The position numbers and the translations under genes were made by a program. Source: Coptis chinensis (taxonomy: Eukaryota; Streptophyta; Magnoliopsida; Ranunculales; Ranunculaceae). Taken from it: a stretch of DNA of 64,000 nt. Position 1 is the first letter of the stretch. Each line of letters starts with the position of its first letter. Positions 44,433 to 56,259 of the stretch are shown here, piece by piece. The notes under the pieces are model-generated. The model was not told where the DNA came from, searched no databases, and saw only the letters and a program-made list of their open reading frames with translations. The stretch spans positions 62,609,501-62,673,500 of the forward strand of contig CM027381.1 of NCBI GenBank assembly GCA_015680905.1. The letters run 5' to 3'.

Positions 44433-45340
44433 TTACTCGTCATCCTCCTCTTCTATATGAGGTTCTTTCGCATCCTGCCATGCCATAACAACTTGCCACC
44501 TTCCGTCGTGTATCATCAACTAGTGCTAACCTCTCTAGTGTTATTTGGTCTGATGGGGTGTAAGGGGCAACCAAATGTGGTTGCACCTGCCATCCCGCCA
44601 AGTCATGGCTCGGAATGATCTTACCACCGCGATTGGTGGGTCTCATGATTTCGACCCTTTCCCAATCACGGTAATGCGTATACGAATATGGGTAGGCAAG
44701 CGGCGTAATCGCGGCAAACCAAGACAGGCATAAGAAAGTACTTATGCCTCAAGGTATGGCCTCGCTTCAGTAGCAAACTAAAACTTCGGGGAATGTCATA
44801 CCGACGACGTCCCTCGGCTAAAGCAAGGAAAACGTCACCACCGATATTTATTGGCGTAAAGTAAACCGCCGTTCCCTAGAATGTTCATCATGATGAACAA
44901 CATGGTTAATGCCTACATTCAGCGATAGGCTACTTTCGGCGATGTTATATTGGTCTTGGTCCATGATCTGAAACACCCTCCCCATAATACTCATGGAAAT
45001 AGGCATATTCATATAGGTATGAGTTATCATCATATATCCCCACGTGTGCATAGGGTCGGGTAATGGCAACCCCGAAACCAAAGCTATCAATTGCTTCTTG
45101 AATTTCATAGTCGTGCCATCAATAGCAAGGGAAAATTTTTGTTCTCCTTCTTGGGTACAATAAAAGTAATATTATTATAGAAGAATTCAGTTAGCTTAGG
45201 TGAAAAAGAATCGTCATCACTCACTCACGGAAGATGCCGCCATCCTAATCGCACGATCCGCCAGCGAACGATGCTCCATAGGTATCGGTTCCCATCAAGT
45301 CTTCAAATGACTGTTCGGGAATCACTATAGGAGGTGTCAT
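44433..45340 (-). pseudogene. Element C: ORF4, conserved accessory protein of unknown function, broken
   Basis: Starts MTPPIVIPEQSFEDLMGTD, then TYG. Later segments, in shifted frames, have DDDSFSPKLTEFFYNN, FSLAIDGTTMKFKKQL, TWGYMMITHTYMN and MDQDQYNIAE (45108-44848), then DVFLALAEGRRRYDIP and KYFLMPVLVCRDY. The end is WQDAKEPHIEEEDDE with a stop at 44433. Each block aligns with element B ORF4, and the end aligns with element D (WRDAKEWHFYRDEA). About 300 codons in all, family unrecognised, broken by at least three small frameshifts. A TATTTAAA box at about 45757 lies upstream. Confidence 0.6.
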
Positions 45341-46091
45341 CTCAAAACTACTCAGTAGAGAATAGCTCTGCGAAAACCTGGAAGAAACCTCAGAAAATCT
45401 GAATTTCACGTGCTTTACGGAAGGAGGCGGCGGCCAGATATAGGCGAGTCGGCTCTTAGGGTTTTGGAATTACTGTGTTTGGCCAGCGCGGTCGCTCTGC
45501 TTGAAGCTTGCGGTGGCTTCTGAGATTTTTCGATTCTGAGTGTTTTAGGGCGAGTCGCTCTCTGCTTGAAGCGTGGCCTCGACAAAAAAAATTTATGGAA
45601 GTGTATAGAGGCGGTCTTATGCGCTTACCGTGGCGGCGCCGTAGTAAATCTTGAAAACGGTGTTTTCAAGAAAAACAAGCTGAAAAAGCTTGGAGTGAAA
45701 GGTGAGATGATGATTGGGGGTGTAGTGTGGGTTGTGAGTGTAGAATGATGGAAGTTTAAATAGGTTACGGGTTTCCAAAACGAATCGGCAAGTTGCCAAA
45801 TTGTTTTAAGGCAATTTCGGGAAATAGAAATCTGCCAAACCCAGCGGAAACTAACCATAGTTTTGATTTCCTAACAACCATGGTATCTTTAAACTTGGTT
45901 TAGAATAGTAACTTCTAAACTCTCCTACATATCATGCTACCACTACAAAAAAATCATAGATATGCCGATATCGGCCTAATTTTCAACTTTGACTCCAAGA
46001 CATCCTTACGAAAAGATGATCAAAATAAATTATATTAAAATAATATGAAATCCAAGCAATCTAAAACAAACAACTTAATATTTAAATCTAA
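45341..46091 (-). other. Element C: ORF3-ORF4 spacer
   Basis: Holds a likely ORF4 promoter (CCTATTTAAAC near 45757, then a CT/AC-rich leader) and GC-rich repeats (GTCGCTCT...CTTGAAGC, twice at about 45487-45575) that also occur in the gag leader near 54330-54420. CACTACAAAAAAATCAT at about 45951 resembles a CACTA or MITE end, but no partner was found. No PPT-like tract was seen in this spacer. Confidence 0.4.
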
Positions 46092-47334
46092 CTACTGAAA
46101 TAAAATTCCACTAACAAAACAATAAAAACAATGAAATAACAGGACACTGGCCCGATGGTGAACACCTAGGTGTGAAGAAGATGGTCCCCGAGATGGAGGC
46201 TGGTTACGTGGTGAAGAATGGCTTGAGCCATCTGGCTTTGGGCGACGGCGCTCATGCCTCTCGGACTTCGGTGAGACAGGACTCATCCACGAGTGGCATC
46301 GTCGTCGTAGCATCTCTATCTGAACAAGCGTGTGCTTCCATCTCGATCTTGAGTATCGCATCTTGGGCTTGGTGATTACGGTGGATAATCTCCAAGTTAG
46401 ACAAGATATCTTCCTCGACCCCTTTCGAGCATTTCAACTCTCGTCTGAAAGTTTGTTTGCTTATTTCAATTACAATTTGTCTATGTCGGATATCTTCACG
46501 GATCACGATAAGCGCATCGCAACCCGGTTTGCGGCATTATCATTCGTTCTAAATTAGAAGTTTGACTATCGAAATTATCCTCAACCAACCATGTCATATC
46601 TTAAGCCTTCATTATTCGACTCAACTTTATTCTCTGCGGACAACGGCCAAGTCTCTTGGATGCATTCCTTATAAATACTTGCATTAGAATGCAATTTGAT
46701 CTTAATAGGAGCAGATTTAGCGACAGCTCTAAATGAGAGCATAATCTTAGTGATCAATACGGGAAGAGGCGCCATGCTTTTTCCCACTCCTCTAATCACA
46801 TTCAAAATTACATCGAGGATGCAGAAATTACACTCATTCGTTTGCAAAATCCGAGAGAACGTCGTCGCATTAATCGAAGTCCGATGTCGCTGACCTTTGT
46901 CTTTGCCGAGGACGTTCCTACCAATCCACTGAGCTACAGCCAGTTGATTGGTTCTCAGGGTCGTCTGGCGAACGCAATGAGATATCGTATTGTATTCACC
47001 CTCTATGACCGTATCTTTCATCAAAACAGGAACTGCAGTATACTGGGATTCCTGAATGGTCGTATCTAGGTTGGTTACAGGCGTGATTCCTAATAGCTCA
47101 GCCAACAACTGTCTCGTTACTTCCCTCCTCGTTCCTGCTATCCTAATGAAAATCCTATTTCCCTCCAATTCTCGTTTCTTATAAAACTGTTCTACCAAAT
47201 CATAGTGATAGAACTCATCTGTCGAATACCACAGTCTGTTCCAATCCCTCTTAATCATATTGGCGTCGTAAAATGGTGCGAAATGGTCGGCCTCAAACGC
47301 GTGCTCCGGCAACATTCTTCGTCGTAAGCGCCAT
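46092..47334 (-). pseudogene. Element C: ORF3, plant-transposon-protein-like accessory protein, broken
   Basis: An ATG at 47334 (MALTTK) is probably the original start; the main frame opens at 47315. It contains HFAPFYD, W.RLWYSTDEFYHYDLVEQF, LLAELLGITP, CVRQTTLRTNQLAVAQWIG and VLITKIMLSF (47315-46581), then a coiled-coil frame (46506-46252) and a Ser/Pro/Arg-rich tail (RHERRRPKPDGSS). It is colinear with element B ORF3, about half identical by eye. The Cys/Trp pattern and FP/LP.LI block fit the putative plant transposon protein family. Frame breaks lie near 47320, 46600 and 46300. Confidence 0.7.
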
Positions 47335-47580
47335 TGAAGTTTCTTAGATAACTAATGGTTTTTGTAGCCTGTGGGGGAGGCGAGTTTGATAAAAAACAAC
47401 GAGAAACAATGGTGGTGGCGGTGGTGGTTACGGTGGCAAGTTTGAAAACTTGAATTGGTGGGCGTTTTCTTGGTGGAAACGGTTGGAGATTGTGTTGGTG
47501 TTTCACAAAGGGCGTGGGTGGTCTTTCTATTTTGATGTATTCTATTTTTATTTTTATTTTATTTTTTTTTTTTTGGTTGC

Positions 47581-47692
47581 TAGGGTTTGAATTTTAAATT
47601 TGTGACAAGCGGTTGGAGAAGATGACTCGCGATTGGGTTTTGTTAAAGGGGCGGCTTGCCAGTAGGTGAAACACGAGTTGGCCCAAAGCCCA
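47581..47692 (-). promoter_or_regulatory. Element C: putative internal promoter for ORF3
   Basis: In element orientation a double TGGGC box (TGGGCTTTGGGCC, 47692-47680) is followed by a TTTAAAA stretch and a telo-box (AAACCCTA, 47588-47581), about 255 bp before the ORF3 start at 47334. Element B has the telo-box at nearly the same distance. Confidence 0.45.
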
Positions 47693-48003
47693 TTCGATTT
47701 TTCGACTTTCGTCGATTTTCAGTAGCGACTTCAAACTAAATTTCCAGCCGTTATCGGTCCGATTTTTTGCGAATGAGATATGGAAATGATCAGGAGAGAA
47801 TTTCCAATCCAATGATCCATAAACTACTCTATTCCGACCGTGGGTGACATATAAGATAGTGGAAAACGCCTCGAAGTGCGTGCATGGCGTAAGTTATCGA
47901 ACAAATGAACACTAAATTAGATGGCGTCAACCCCAATGAACTATACTAATGGACCTAAGCAATGCAAAAGGAAGGTTCGAGCAATCCGGATGCAAGGATC
48001 GAC

Positions 48004-48042
48004 TTGCCCACCCCAAACAAATTTTTAAACAAAAATTTGTTT
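48004..48042 (-). other. Element C: hairpin and internal polypurine tract after integrase
   Basis: A perfect 12-bp stem (AAACAAATTTTT with AAAAATTTGTTT, 48015-48042, 4-base loop) is followed in element orientation by GGGGTGGGCAA. It is the counterpart of element B 7222-7271. Confidence 0.7.
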
Positions 48043-48469
48043 AAACGTGGGTCGTTTAAAGTCAGATTCCCAAGACTTGTTGGATTGCTATGTTTATGAT
48101 TTTTAAGAATTTTTATTTTATTTTTATTTGTTTATTATAAGAAACACGAAAAACAATAAATACATAATTCACTCCATAGAGGAACATGACTCAAAAATCC
48201 GAGAAAACATGCAAGAGTGGAAAACGTGAACTATGTGAACTGTGGACTTAGGATCCGGTACTTACAGCCACACACTCCATAGGGAGGGCCCGGTTACCTT
48301 AATGGTGCACTTACCATTAAATGGAAGTGAAAGGAAGTACACCAATGACAAGGGTCATTCCTCATATAGGGTCTGTAAAAGGACTTCCTCTATATCGGGG
48401 GCGTAGAATTGCGTGAAAATGTTTTAATGTCGTTGACCGTTAACTTGAAAGGTACTTGTTGTCCTTGGG

Positions 48470-49600
48470 ATTTACCAAGGTAATTGCCCGTAAGGGGTGA
48501 CTTGATAACCCGAGAAAAGGACCGGACCAACGGGTTTTAGTTTCCACAGGGGAAAATATGTAGGCGGGGAGTTGTAAAGCAAAACCTTTTGTCCGACCAC
48601 AAACTCTTTGCACAAGATATGCTTATCATGAACACGTTTCATGTTAGCTTTATAATCCTTCAGCGAGATCGTAAGAATCGCTCGCTGGGATTTCTTCAAG
48701 CTCATTTAATTGTAACTTGCATTTGACACCCGCCTCATCAATATTGTAGTTAAGGCTTTTATAGCCCACGAGCCGCGGTGCTCTAATTCAACGGGCAAAT
48801 GACATGGTTTCCCAAATACAAGTCTAAAAGGAGACATACCTATAGGAGTTTTGAAAGCGGTTCTATATGCCCATAAGGCATCCGATAGGCAGCTTGACCC
48901 GATCTTTCCTATCGGGGGTTTCTTGTTGTTTCTAAAATCTTTTTGATTTCCCTATTAGAAACTTCTACTTGTCCGCTAGTTTGTGGATGATAAGGAGTTG
49001 CTACTTTGTGTGTAACTCCATACTTTTTTTTCACTAGGGATGCAACAACTCTGTTGCAAAATGTGTTCCACCATCACTAATGATGGCTTTAGGAATGCCA
49101 AACCGACCGAAAAATATATTCTTTAATAAAAATACCACGGTCTTATGGTCATTGCTCACGGCAAGCTAGGGCCTCTATCCATTTAGACCGCGTAGTCCAC
49201 GGCAACTAGAATATAAATATAACCGTGGGAAACGAGGGAAAAGGGCCCATGAAATCAATACCCCACACATCAAAAATTTCTACTATCAAGATTGGATTTA
49301 ATGGCATCATATTACGGCCATTGATTAAGCCCAAGTTGTTGGCAACGAATACCGTCTTTGCAATGCACTTGGGCATCCTTAAAAAGGGTAGGCCAATAAA
49401 ATCCACATTGAAGAACTTTAGCGGCTGTTTTCATTCCGCTAAAGTGGCCACCACACTTTTGTCATGGCGAACGATAGAACTTCATTATATTCCCACCGGG
49501 AATGCAACGATGAATAATCTGATCCGCACAATACTTAAAAGGTAGGGCTCATCCCGGTAGTATAGCTTGACTCGGCCAAGAACTTCTTCACGTTCATTTC
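48470..49600 (-). pseudogene. Element C: integrase, broken
   Basis: Minus-strand frames show [18 protein letters not shown] and FMGPFP (first Asp, about 49262), [10 protein letters not shown] (second Asp, about 49075), [12 protein letters not shown] (Glu, about 48960) and the tail [20 protein letters not shown] with [11 protein letters not shown] (48705-48472). It is nearly the same protein as in element B. Many small indels break the frame. Confidence 0.85.
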
Positions 49601-49729
49601 TTGTCCAATTATAAGGCATAACATTAGCCGCTAAATAATTTCACGATGTCCATACCATGGTGATGAAAAAATAGCATCTGGATGCTCATCGGGGAAAAGA
49701 GTCCGGTATGGACTCGGAATCACTACTAT

Positions 49730-51620
49730 CGTCATTTGTAAGTCTAGATAAGTGGTGGGCAACTTCGTTTTCGACCCCTCTTTTTGTCCTTTATTTCTAA
49801 TGTGAACTCTTGCGGAGAGAAGAATCCATCGGATTAATCTCGCTTAGCATCCTTCTTTGCAAGAAGGTACCTAAAATCTTTGCATGGTCCGTGTAAACTA
49901 AAGTTTTAGAACCAACCAAATAAGGACCGAAATTTATCTAAAGCATAAATGGCAGCTAAGAATTCTTTTTCAGTAGTTGTATAATTCCGTTGAGCATCGT
50001 TTAATGTTTTACTAGCATAATAAATAACAGTGGACTTATTATCTAGTTTTACGTCCCAAAGACGGCACCAACTGCATAGTCACTAGCATCACACATGAGT
50101 TGAAAGGTTTAGACCAATCGGGGGTACGTATAATAGGTGCGATGGTTAGGGGCGGCTTTTAAGGTTTCAAAAGCCTGTTTTCAGATTAAAATTAAAATCA
50201 AAGATTGCATCCTTCAAAAGCGGGTTAGTTAAAGGCCTAGCTATTTTGAAAAATCTTTAATGAAACGCTATATAAAACCTGCATGGCCTAGAAAGGCTCT
50301 AATCTCACGGACAGTCCGTGGTTTAGGTAGGGTCACTATCTTATCTAGTTTGGCTTTATCTACTTGATGCCATCACTAGATACAATATGACCTAATACTA
50401 TGCCCTTTTTACCATGAAATGACACTTTTCCCAATTTAAAAGCGAGGCTCTTTTCTTCACACCGTGTCAAGACCTTAGGCAGGTTAGACAAACATTCGTA
50501 AAGGAGTCTCCATAGATAGAAAAATCATCCATGAACACTTCCATAAAGCTCTACCATGTCACTAAATATATGAAGCATACATCATTTTGGAAGGTACCGG
50601 GGGCATTACAAAGGCCAAAAGGCATTCGTTTATAGGCATATGTTCGAAGGGACATGTGAAGGTTATCTTTTCTTGGTCATCAATATCAATAATAATCTGA
50701 AAATAGCGGAGTAGCCATCCGAGAAAACAATAAAAGGCATGACCAGGCTAGACGCGTTCTAGCATCGATCTATAAATGGTAAGGGAAAGTGATCCTTTAA
50801 ATGTCATAGCATTTAAACGTCTGTAATCAATCTGATTCTCCATTTCATAGGACCTTGGTGACAACATAGTCACCCTTCCGTTACGCACCATGGTAACTCC
50901 GATTTCTTAGGAACTACATGAATGGGACTTACCCATTCGCTATCGAGATTGGGTATATAATACCGCATCGAGTAAAACGCATGAACTTCTTCCCTAACCA
51001 CCTCTTTCATGGCGGGGGTCAAAGCGGCCTTTGAGGTTAGCGAGAAGTCTTGGCGTTATCCTCAAATGGATATGGTGAGTGCAAACATTAGGGTCAATTC
51101 CCTTAATGTCGGCTAAGGACCAACCAATCGCAGACCGATGTTCCCTAATCACCCTTATTAAACATGTCTCTTCATCCTTAGTTAACGAGAGAAGATATAA
51201 TTATCGGGTGACTACCATCCGGATCAAGTTGAATATATTTTAACTCGGGGAAGAGGTTTAAAAGCAGTGCGGACGGAATGTCCATTGATGTTTCATAAGT
51301 GTCCTTATCTTGCGTAATGAAGACTTGCTTAGGTAGCAAGTCTTAAGTAATCGATATATGGAGCAACCGGCCGGGTCTACAATTGGTGTGGACTCGGGAT
51401 GGTGTTGACTTCCTCTAAGTAGGAGTCATTTACAAAATCTGAAGTTCCAAAAGAAAGGAATTTGTACATATTGTTTTCGAAACGTGTTGTTAAAATAATC
51501 TTGAGCTAAACTCTCGATCATGCTAACCTCCCCATCTACGATCGAATCACGGTAACCTGTTTCATCATTTTAAAACATTTACCTCGGCGGAAAGATGGCC
51601 AAAAGATAAGGACATCTTTC
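49730..51620 (-). pseudogene. Element C: reverse transcriptase and RNase H, broken
   Basis: The reverse transcriptase is marked by PFGLCNAPGTFQ (about 50630), the catalytic box FMDDFSIYG (about 50510-50537) and VLGHIVSSDG-like sequence. RNase H is marked by LMCDASDYAVGAVFG (about 50085) and the [13 protein letters not shown] end near 49860. FMDDFS in place of YIDDIL is characteristic of Athila. Frames change every 100-200 bases. Confidence 0.8.
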
Positions 51621-52216
51621 CATCGCGACAATTTATAAAAAGCGTTGGCGGTTGCCAAGAAAATCCTAAAATGATCGGTCTGAGTCATTAGCGACTTTAT
51701 CGAGGGATAACAAAATCAGCGGGATAGTAGAAATCCACGAACCTTAACAAGCACGTTTTCCACTACACCTTTAGGATACTTAATTGACACGTCCGCTAAT
51801 TGCAACGTTATTTTTGTAGGTTGCATTTCCTGTAGACCTATTTGTTTATACAAGTAATATCGGGAGTAAGTTAACACTTTCGCCCCGTGTCTAATAAAGG
51901 CGGTCGTCGTGTGGGAATCTCTAAGGTGCATTTTACGATGGGGCGACCGGGGTCCTTGTACTTAACAATTCCATTATTTTTAGGATAAAGTTGGGACTGT
52001 TCGGTTAAAAAGCGTCTTTAGGTATGTTGGTCTTCGCCTAGTAGTGCACAACTCTTTAAGAAACTTAAGCGTGGTTAGGTAGCTTTTTAATAGCCGAGAA
52101 AAAGGAAGGTTTATCGTTAGATTCTTGAAAACGTTCCTAATTTCCTCAAAGTTTGTATCCCCGGTTAGCATGGCTAATTTTTTGAGGAACGGTGGTTTAA
52201 GCTCTATATTTAGCAT
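51621..52216 (-). pseudogene. Element C: aspartic protease, broken
   Basis: 52216-51980 carries ELKPPFLKKLAML, INLPFSRLLKS and LKFLKELCT, the linker before the protease. 51931-51716 carries YLYKQIGLQEMQPTKITLQL and SIKYPKGVVENVLVKV, the segment after the active site. The DLGA active-site codons near 51890 are scrambled by indels. Confidence 0.75.
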
Positions 52217-54010
52217 ATGGCTCTACTTTGTCGTGTAACCTTGGCTTTCGGTTTCTTTGGTTGTGATTTAACTGGTACCTCTACCGTGGTAGGCTCCTCA
52301 GTTTCTATTGCGGTATCTAGTTCGATATCTGGTGTAGGGATTACGGATGGGGTAACTATAGGCGTAGTTACTTTGTTATCAACCACTCTTCCAGAACGGA
52401 GAGTGGTGATGGCATTTAGGTCACCTACGATTGTAGTTTCCGTACTAGAATTACCGTTTACCTCAAAGGCTGTGTTTGCTGTTTTAGGGTTTGGTATTGC
52501 TTGTCCTGGAAACACGCCTTTTGGTTGGGCTTTCGCTTGGGCTAACTGTTGTATGCCCTGATTTATGGATTGTAAAATCTGTTGGTTTGATTGAGTCATT
52601 GTGCGGAAAAGTTGTTGGGTAACTTGTATAAAGGCGTCGATCTGATCCGGTTGTGTAGGTGTAGTAGTCACGGGTGGTGTGGATGGAACTATCTCTTTGA
52701 TTATTTATGGGTGGGTTGTGATAGTTATTATTATTAACCTAATGATACCTCTATTGGTATTATAATTATTATAATTATTCTGACCTTGTGCTTGACCTTG
52801 TCGTGGTTTAAGCTTGGTTGTTATAATTATTATAATTCCCTTGACCTTGTCCTTGTCCTTGTCCTTGCCTAGGTGGAGCTTGGTTATAATTGTTTGCTTG
52901 CCTAACGCGTTTTGATTATTGTACCACCTGGAGGTGTTACTTGTTGATTATTTCTCAACCTGAAGTTGGGATGTTGTCTCAAGGGTTAGAATAGGATAGT
53001 TATTAATAGAGTAAACATTATCTTGTTACGGTGGTTGTTGTTCATAAGCTAGAGGACAATAATCGTCAGGGTGCTCTGGACTCAAACAGAAATTACATGG
53101 GTTGGAGTTTACATTAATGATGGGGATAGGCTTTTGTTGAGCAGAAATAGCATCTACTTTTTAGTTAGAGATTCGATTAAATTTTTAAGTTACGGATCGG
53201 TTTTAGGTCTCAAACATACCGGCCCTTTACTTGTTGAAGAAGAACTAGGCTGGGGGGGGATATCATCACTACCCCCAATTATTATTCCGTTTAGTTTGGT
53301 CTTCTAAAATTTTAAAGCCTCCGGGGCTCCTTTACTTAGGAAACTACCCCATTCATTATGTCAAGGACTTCTTTATGGTGGTGTAGAAGACCTTTGAAAA
53401 AGGCCGCGAACTAACGTGTCTTTAGCTAAGTTATGATGTGGACACTCTATAAGGAGATCGGTGAAAGCGATTCCATGCCTCGAAAAATGATTCATGAGGA
53501 TTACGCCGAAAAAATGAATCTTTGAAAGCATCTCATCCGTCTTTAGGGGTGGGTAAAATGTTCCATAAACAAATGAACAAGTTTAGCCCACGAGTCCACG
53601 AATTAAGCAAACTGGGCAGCGTTAACCAAACGCCGCCTTATCGGCTAATGTGAAAGGGAATACCCTCCGGTTTAATTTGTTCCGCACCTACCGTAGGATG
53701 ATGGAATGTTGTAAGGACTTGTTTAATCCTACGCGTAATGTCTTTGATAAGGTTTTTCATGGTCTAACCCATGAAAAGCGGGTAACAAATTAAATATGTT
53801 TGGGGATTCAAAATCCCCACCTTCGGTCCGCTAGAACGATGCGATTTAGGGCTATCGCTCAAGGCTTTGTAAAAGTCGGAGAGGGAGTCTCTCTTTCTTC
53901 TTGACCATTATGTCGGTATGGTGTGTGTGATAGTAGTTAGTTAGGTGTAGTGGGTGGTGTACTAGATAGACTTGTTTGTTGTCGTGTAATTACGTTTGTT
54001 GTTTTTGTTC
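52210..54010 (-). pseudogene. Element C: gag, broken
   Basis: 53990-53330 encodes gag-core pieces in shifting frames (FPFTLADKAA, FFRRNPHESFFEAWNRF). 53050-52690 is a low-complexity Gln/Gly/Asn/Tyr repeat (GQGQGQGQGNYNNYNNQ). 52671-52210 is open and encodes the C-terminal region (TTTPTQPDQIDAFIQVTQQL, then LNAITTLRSGRVV, the usual bridge to protease). A CCHC knuckle was not found with confidence; 53060-53100 may hold its remnant. Confidence 0.7.
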
Positions 54011-54601
54011 GACCAGACCTTAATCTCATGCAAGACTAAGTTGAGCTTAACTAAACATGCAACACTCCAAACAATTCTGATATACTAGTAGAAAACCTCT
54101 AACTGGAAATGCGAGGTATGGAAGAAAGGAATACCTGATTGCGTCCTTGCTTCGCTTATGAATAGCGTCTTGTTTACGCTTGTTCAGTGTATATAGCAGG
54201 TTAGAACACTGAAAAATATGAAAGATTAAAGTTCGAATCAAAACTGTGGAAATCCGGAAATTTTAACATTGGCGCTCAGCGCAGCATAGAAGCTTCGCTC
54301 GGTAATTTTAGATTACAGTGTTTTTAGGGCGGTCGCTCCAAATGGGCGGTCGCTCGATTGTGAAGTCGAGTTCCAGTGTTTGAGTGCGGGTCGCTTGGTA
54401 TGGCGGGCGCTTCGATGGTAAACGAAATTCCATAACTTAGCGGGTCTCTCTTCTCCTGCAGTGGCGCTCAGGTGTATTTTCTCGCGAATTTGTCAACGCT
54501 GGGCGGGCAACCCACAGTATGAAACAAACAAGGGTGGGTGGGTTTAATGGGACTTAAAAATGACTACTTCTACAAGGAAAACAATGCTAAAGTGTAACTA
54601 A

Positions 54602-54754
54602 GAAGGCAGCGGCGCCATTTGATAAAAGTAAAATGAATAGTCTACCTACGAAATGAACGATGAATTCATTCATAAGTAAACTAAAACTAATCTTACGTGT
54701 CTATTTTATCAAAGTTTCCTACTCTCAAGTCTATCGAAATAGAGCGGCGCCATT
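54602..54754 (-). repeat. Element C: duplicated LTR terminus with two primer-binding sites
   Basis: 54620-54719 repeats the LTR terminus that starts at 54755 (TGATAAAAGTAAAATGAATA). Each copy is followed, in element orientation, by TGGCGCCGCT: site 1 at 54752-54741 (TGGCGCCGCTCT) and site 2 at 54617-54605 (TGGCGCCGCTGCC). Site 2 matches tRNA-Asp at 12 of 13 positions and is the better match, although site 1 is the one adjoining the full LTR. Confidence 0.7.
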
Positions 54755-56259
54755 TGATAAAAGTAAAATGAATAGTCTACCTACGAAATGAACGATGAAT
54801 TCATTCGTAAGTAAACTAAAACTGGACTTTTACTAGTCTCAATTATCAAATCTTCTACTCTCAATGCGAATTGCACTAAGTGGAGTAGGAAGTTCGTTCC
54901 ACTCCTAGTTCCCTAGCATGGATTGTCTTCTAAGTCTAAGAAATCAGTCCTAAGTCAATGAGAGCTTTACTGAAAATGTTATGCTAACAAGGCCAGCGTT
55001 ATTTTAAATAACTAGATATAATAAATGACAAGATAAAATATAAACTAAAGATAATCTACGAAAGCTACGGGAATACGATTGTTTGACTCTAGATAAAGAA
55101 ATAGAGGGGAATTAAATCCACCTCGAATCCAACTTAATAACCTAGTATAGATTGTCGTATCTCGATTCTTACGTTTTCCGCGGCAAGAATTTCGAGTCTA
55201 ATCCCTAGTGTTCATGGCATTCCTACCGATACTAACTAGCATGTGAGGTCGTCCACCCATTCTCATGGCGAAAACACGACCTTCTAGAGTGGAATAGATT
55301 CTACTACCAATTCTATACTAACCACTAAGTTTTCATCAAGGCTTCATCAACCCCTCTAATGGAGGTTTAGCCTTGAGTCATCAAACTAACATTTCCCATT
55401 GAATCTAAACTAAACATAATGTAAGAAATTGAGATTTACTTAATTAACAATAATGAATCTAATTTAATGACTGGAATGGAATAAGAACAAGAATTTAAAT
55501 TAGATCTAGAATGGAAATGACAAGAACGAAATTTAATAATAACTATTTTATTTATCTAATCAATCAAGAACAATCATTCAAGAATTTAATCTAAAACAAA
55601 ATTGTAATGGAACTAAAACTTAATTAATTAATTAAAAAACAGATCTAGAATTCTATATATTAATTTAGGTCTAACTAGCTACCATTAACAAAGAATGAAG
55701 CTTTTGTTTTTATACATCCAGATCCAAAAATCGTGCATGGGCTTGGAGCCATGTTTTGGGCCAGAGAATCAGGCCCAAAACCCAATTCTTTCGGTCCAAA
55801 AAGGCCTCTTCAGCTGCAGTTCGCTTCAACAGACTTTTCGTCCACTTCTGCTCCTCTGATTGGGTCAAGGCTTGGACCATTGGAAAGCTCTTTCCAAGCC
55901 GGTCGTTTTGACATAAGGTAGGCCCAATTCCGAGGTTTGAGTCTAAAGATATGGTCTTCGGAAGTTCTGTTGACTTTGTGCCTTTTTTTTACTTTGCGTG
56001 GACTTTGACTTTTCATCTTTTGACCAGGCTTTACAAAGGCTTGGTCTTCTTGAATCTTGGCCTTTAATCACCGAACTCCTTAGTAACCAACCATTGCTCC
56101 TTTATCTCATCAAAGTGGCACATTCCTGCACATAATTGACTTTGAAGCCTGAAATACATAAAAACACGTAATCAGTCTTAACTCTTACTTATTACTCACA
56201 TAATTGGTCTAAAAGTATGACTGCTAAGGGGTTAAAACTACAGTTTTGGGCTCTTATCA
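54755..56259 (-). repeat. Element C: 5' LTR
   Basis: Near-identical to 41099-42608. Differences are mainly 1-2 base indels with few substitutions. In element orientation it starts at 56259. TCATA follows at 56260-56264. Confidence 0.9.

Larger units (their letters stand above)
41099..56259 (-). mobile_element. Element C: complete Athila-like retrotransposon (15.2 kb)
   Basis: Both LTRs are present (41099-42608 and 54755-56259), with a TCATA target duplication at 41094-41098 and 56260-56264. In element orientation (right to left) the order is 5' LTR, tRNA-Asp primer site, gag, protease, reverse transcriptase, RNase H, integrase, internal hairpin/PPT, ORF3, ORF4, second PPT-like module, conserved non-coding region, PPT, 3' LTR. 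This order places it in the Athila lineage with a long 3' accessory region. Coding frames are broken throughout, mostly by small indels. Confidence 0.9.

Noticed and set aside
45617..45858. Two overlapping minus-strand frames between ORF3 and ORF4 of element C
   Set aside because: They overlap the TATA-like box and CT-rich leader and have no counterpart in B or D.
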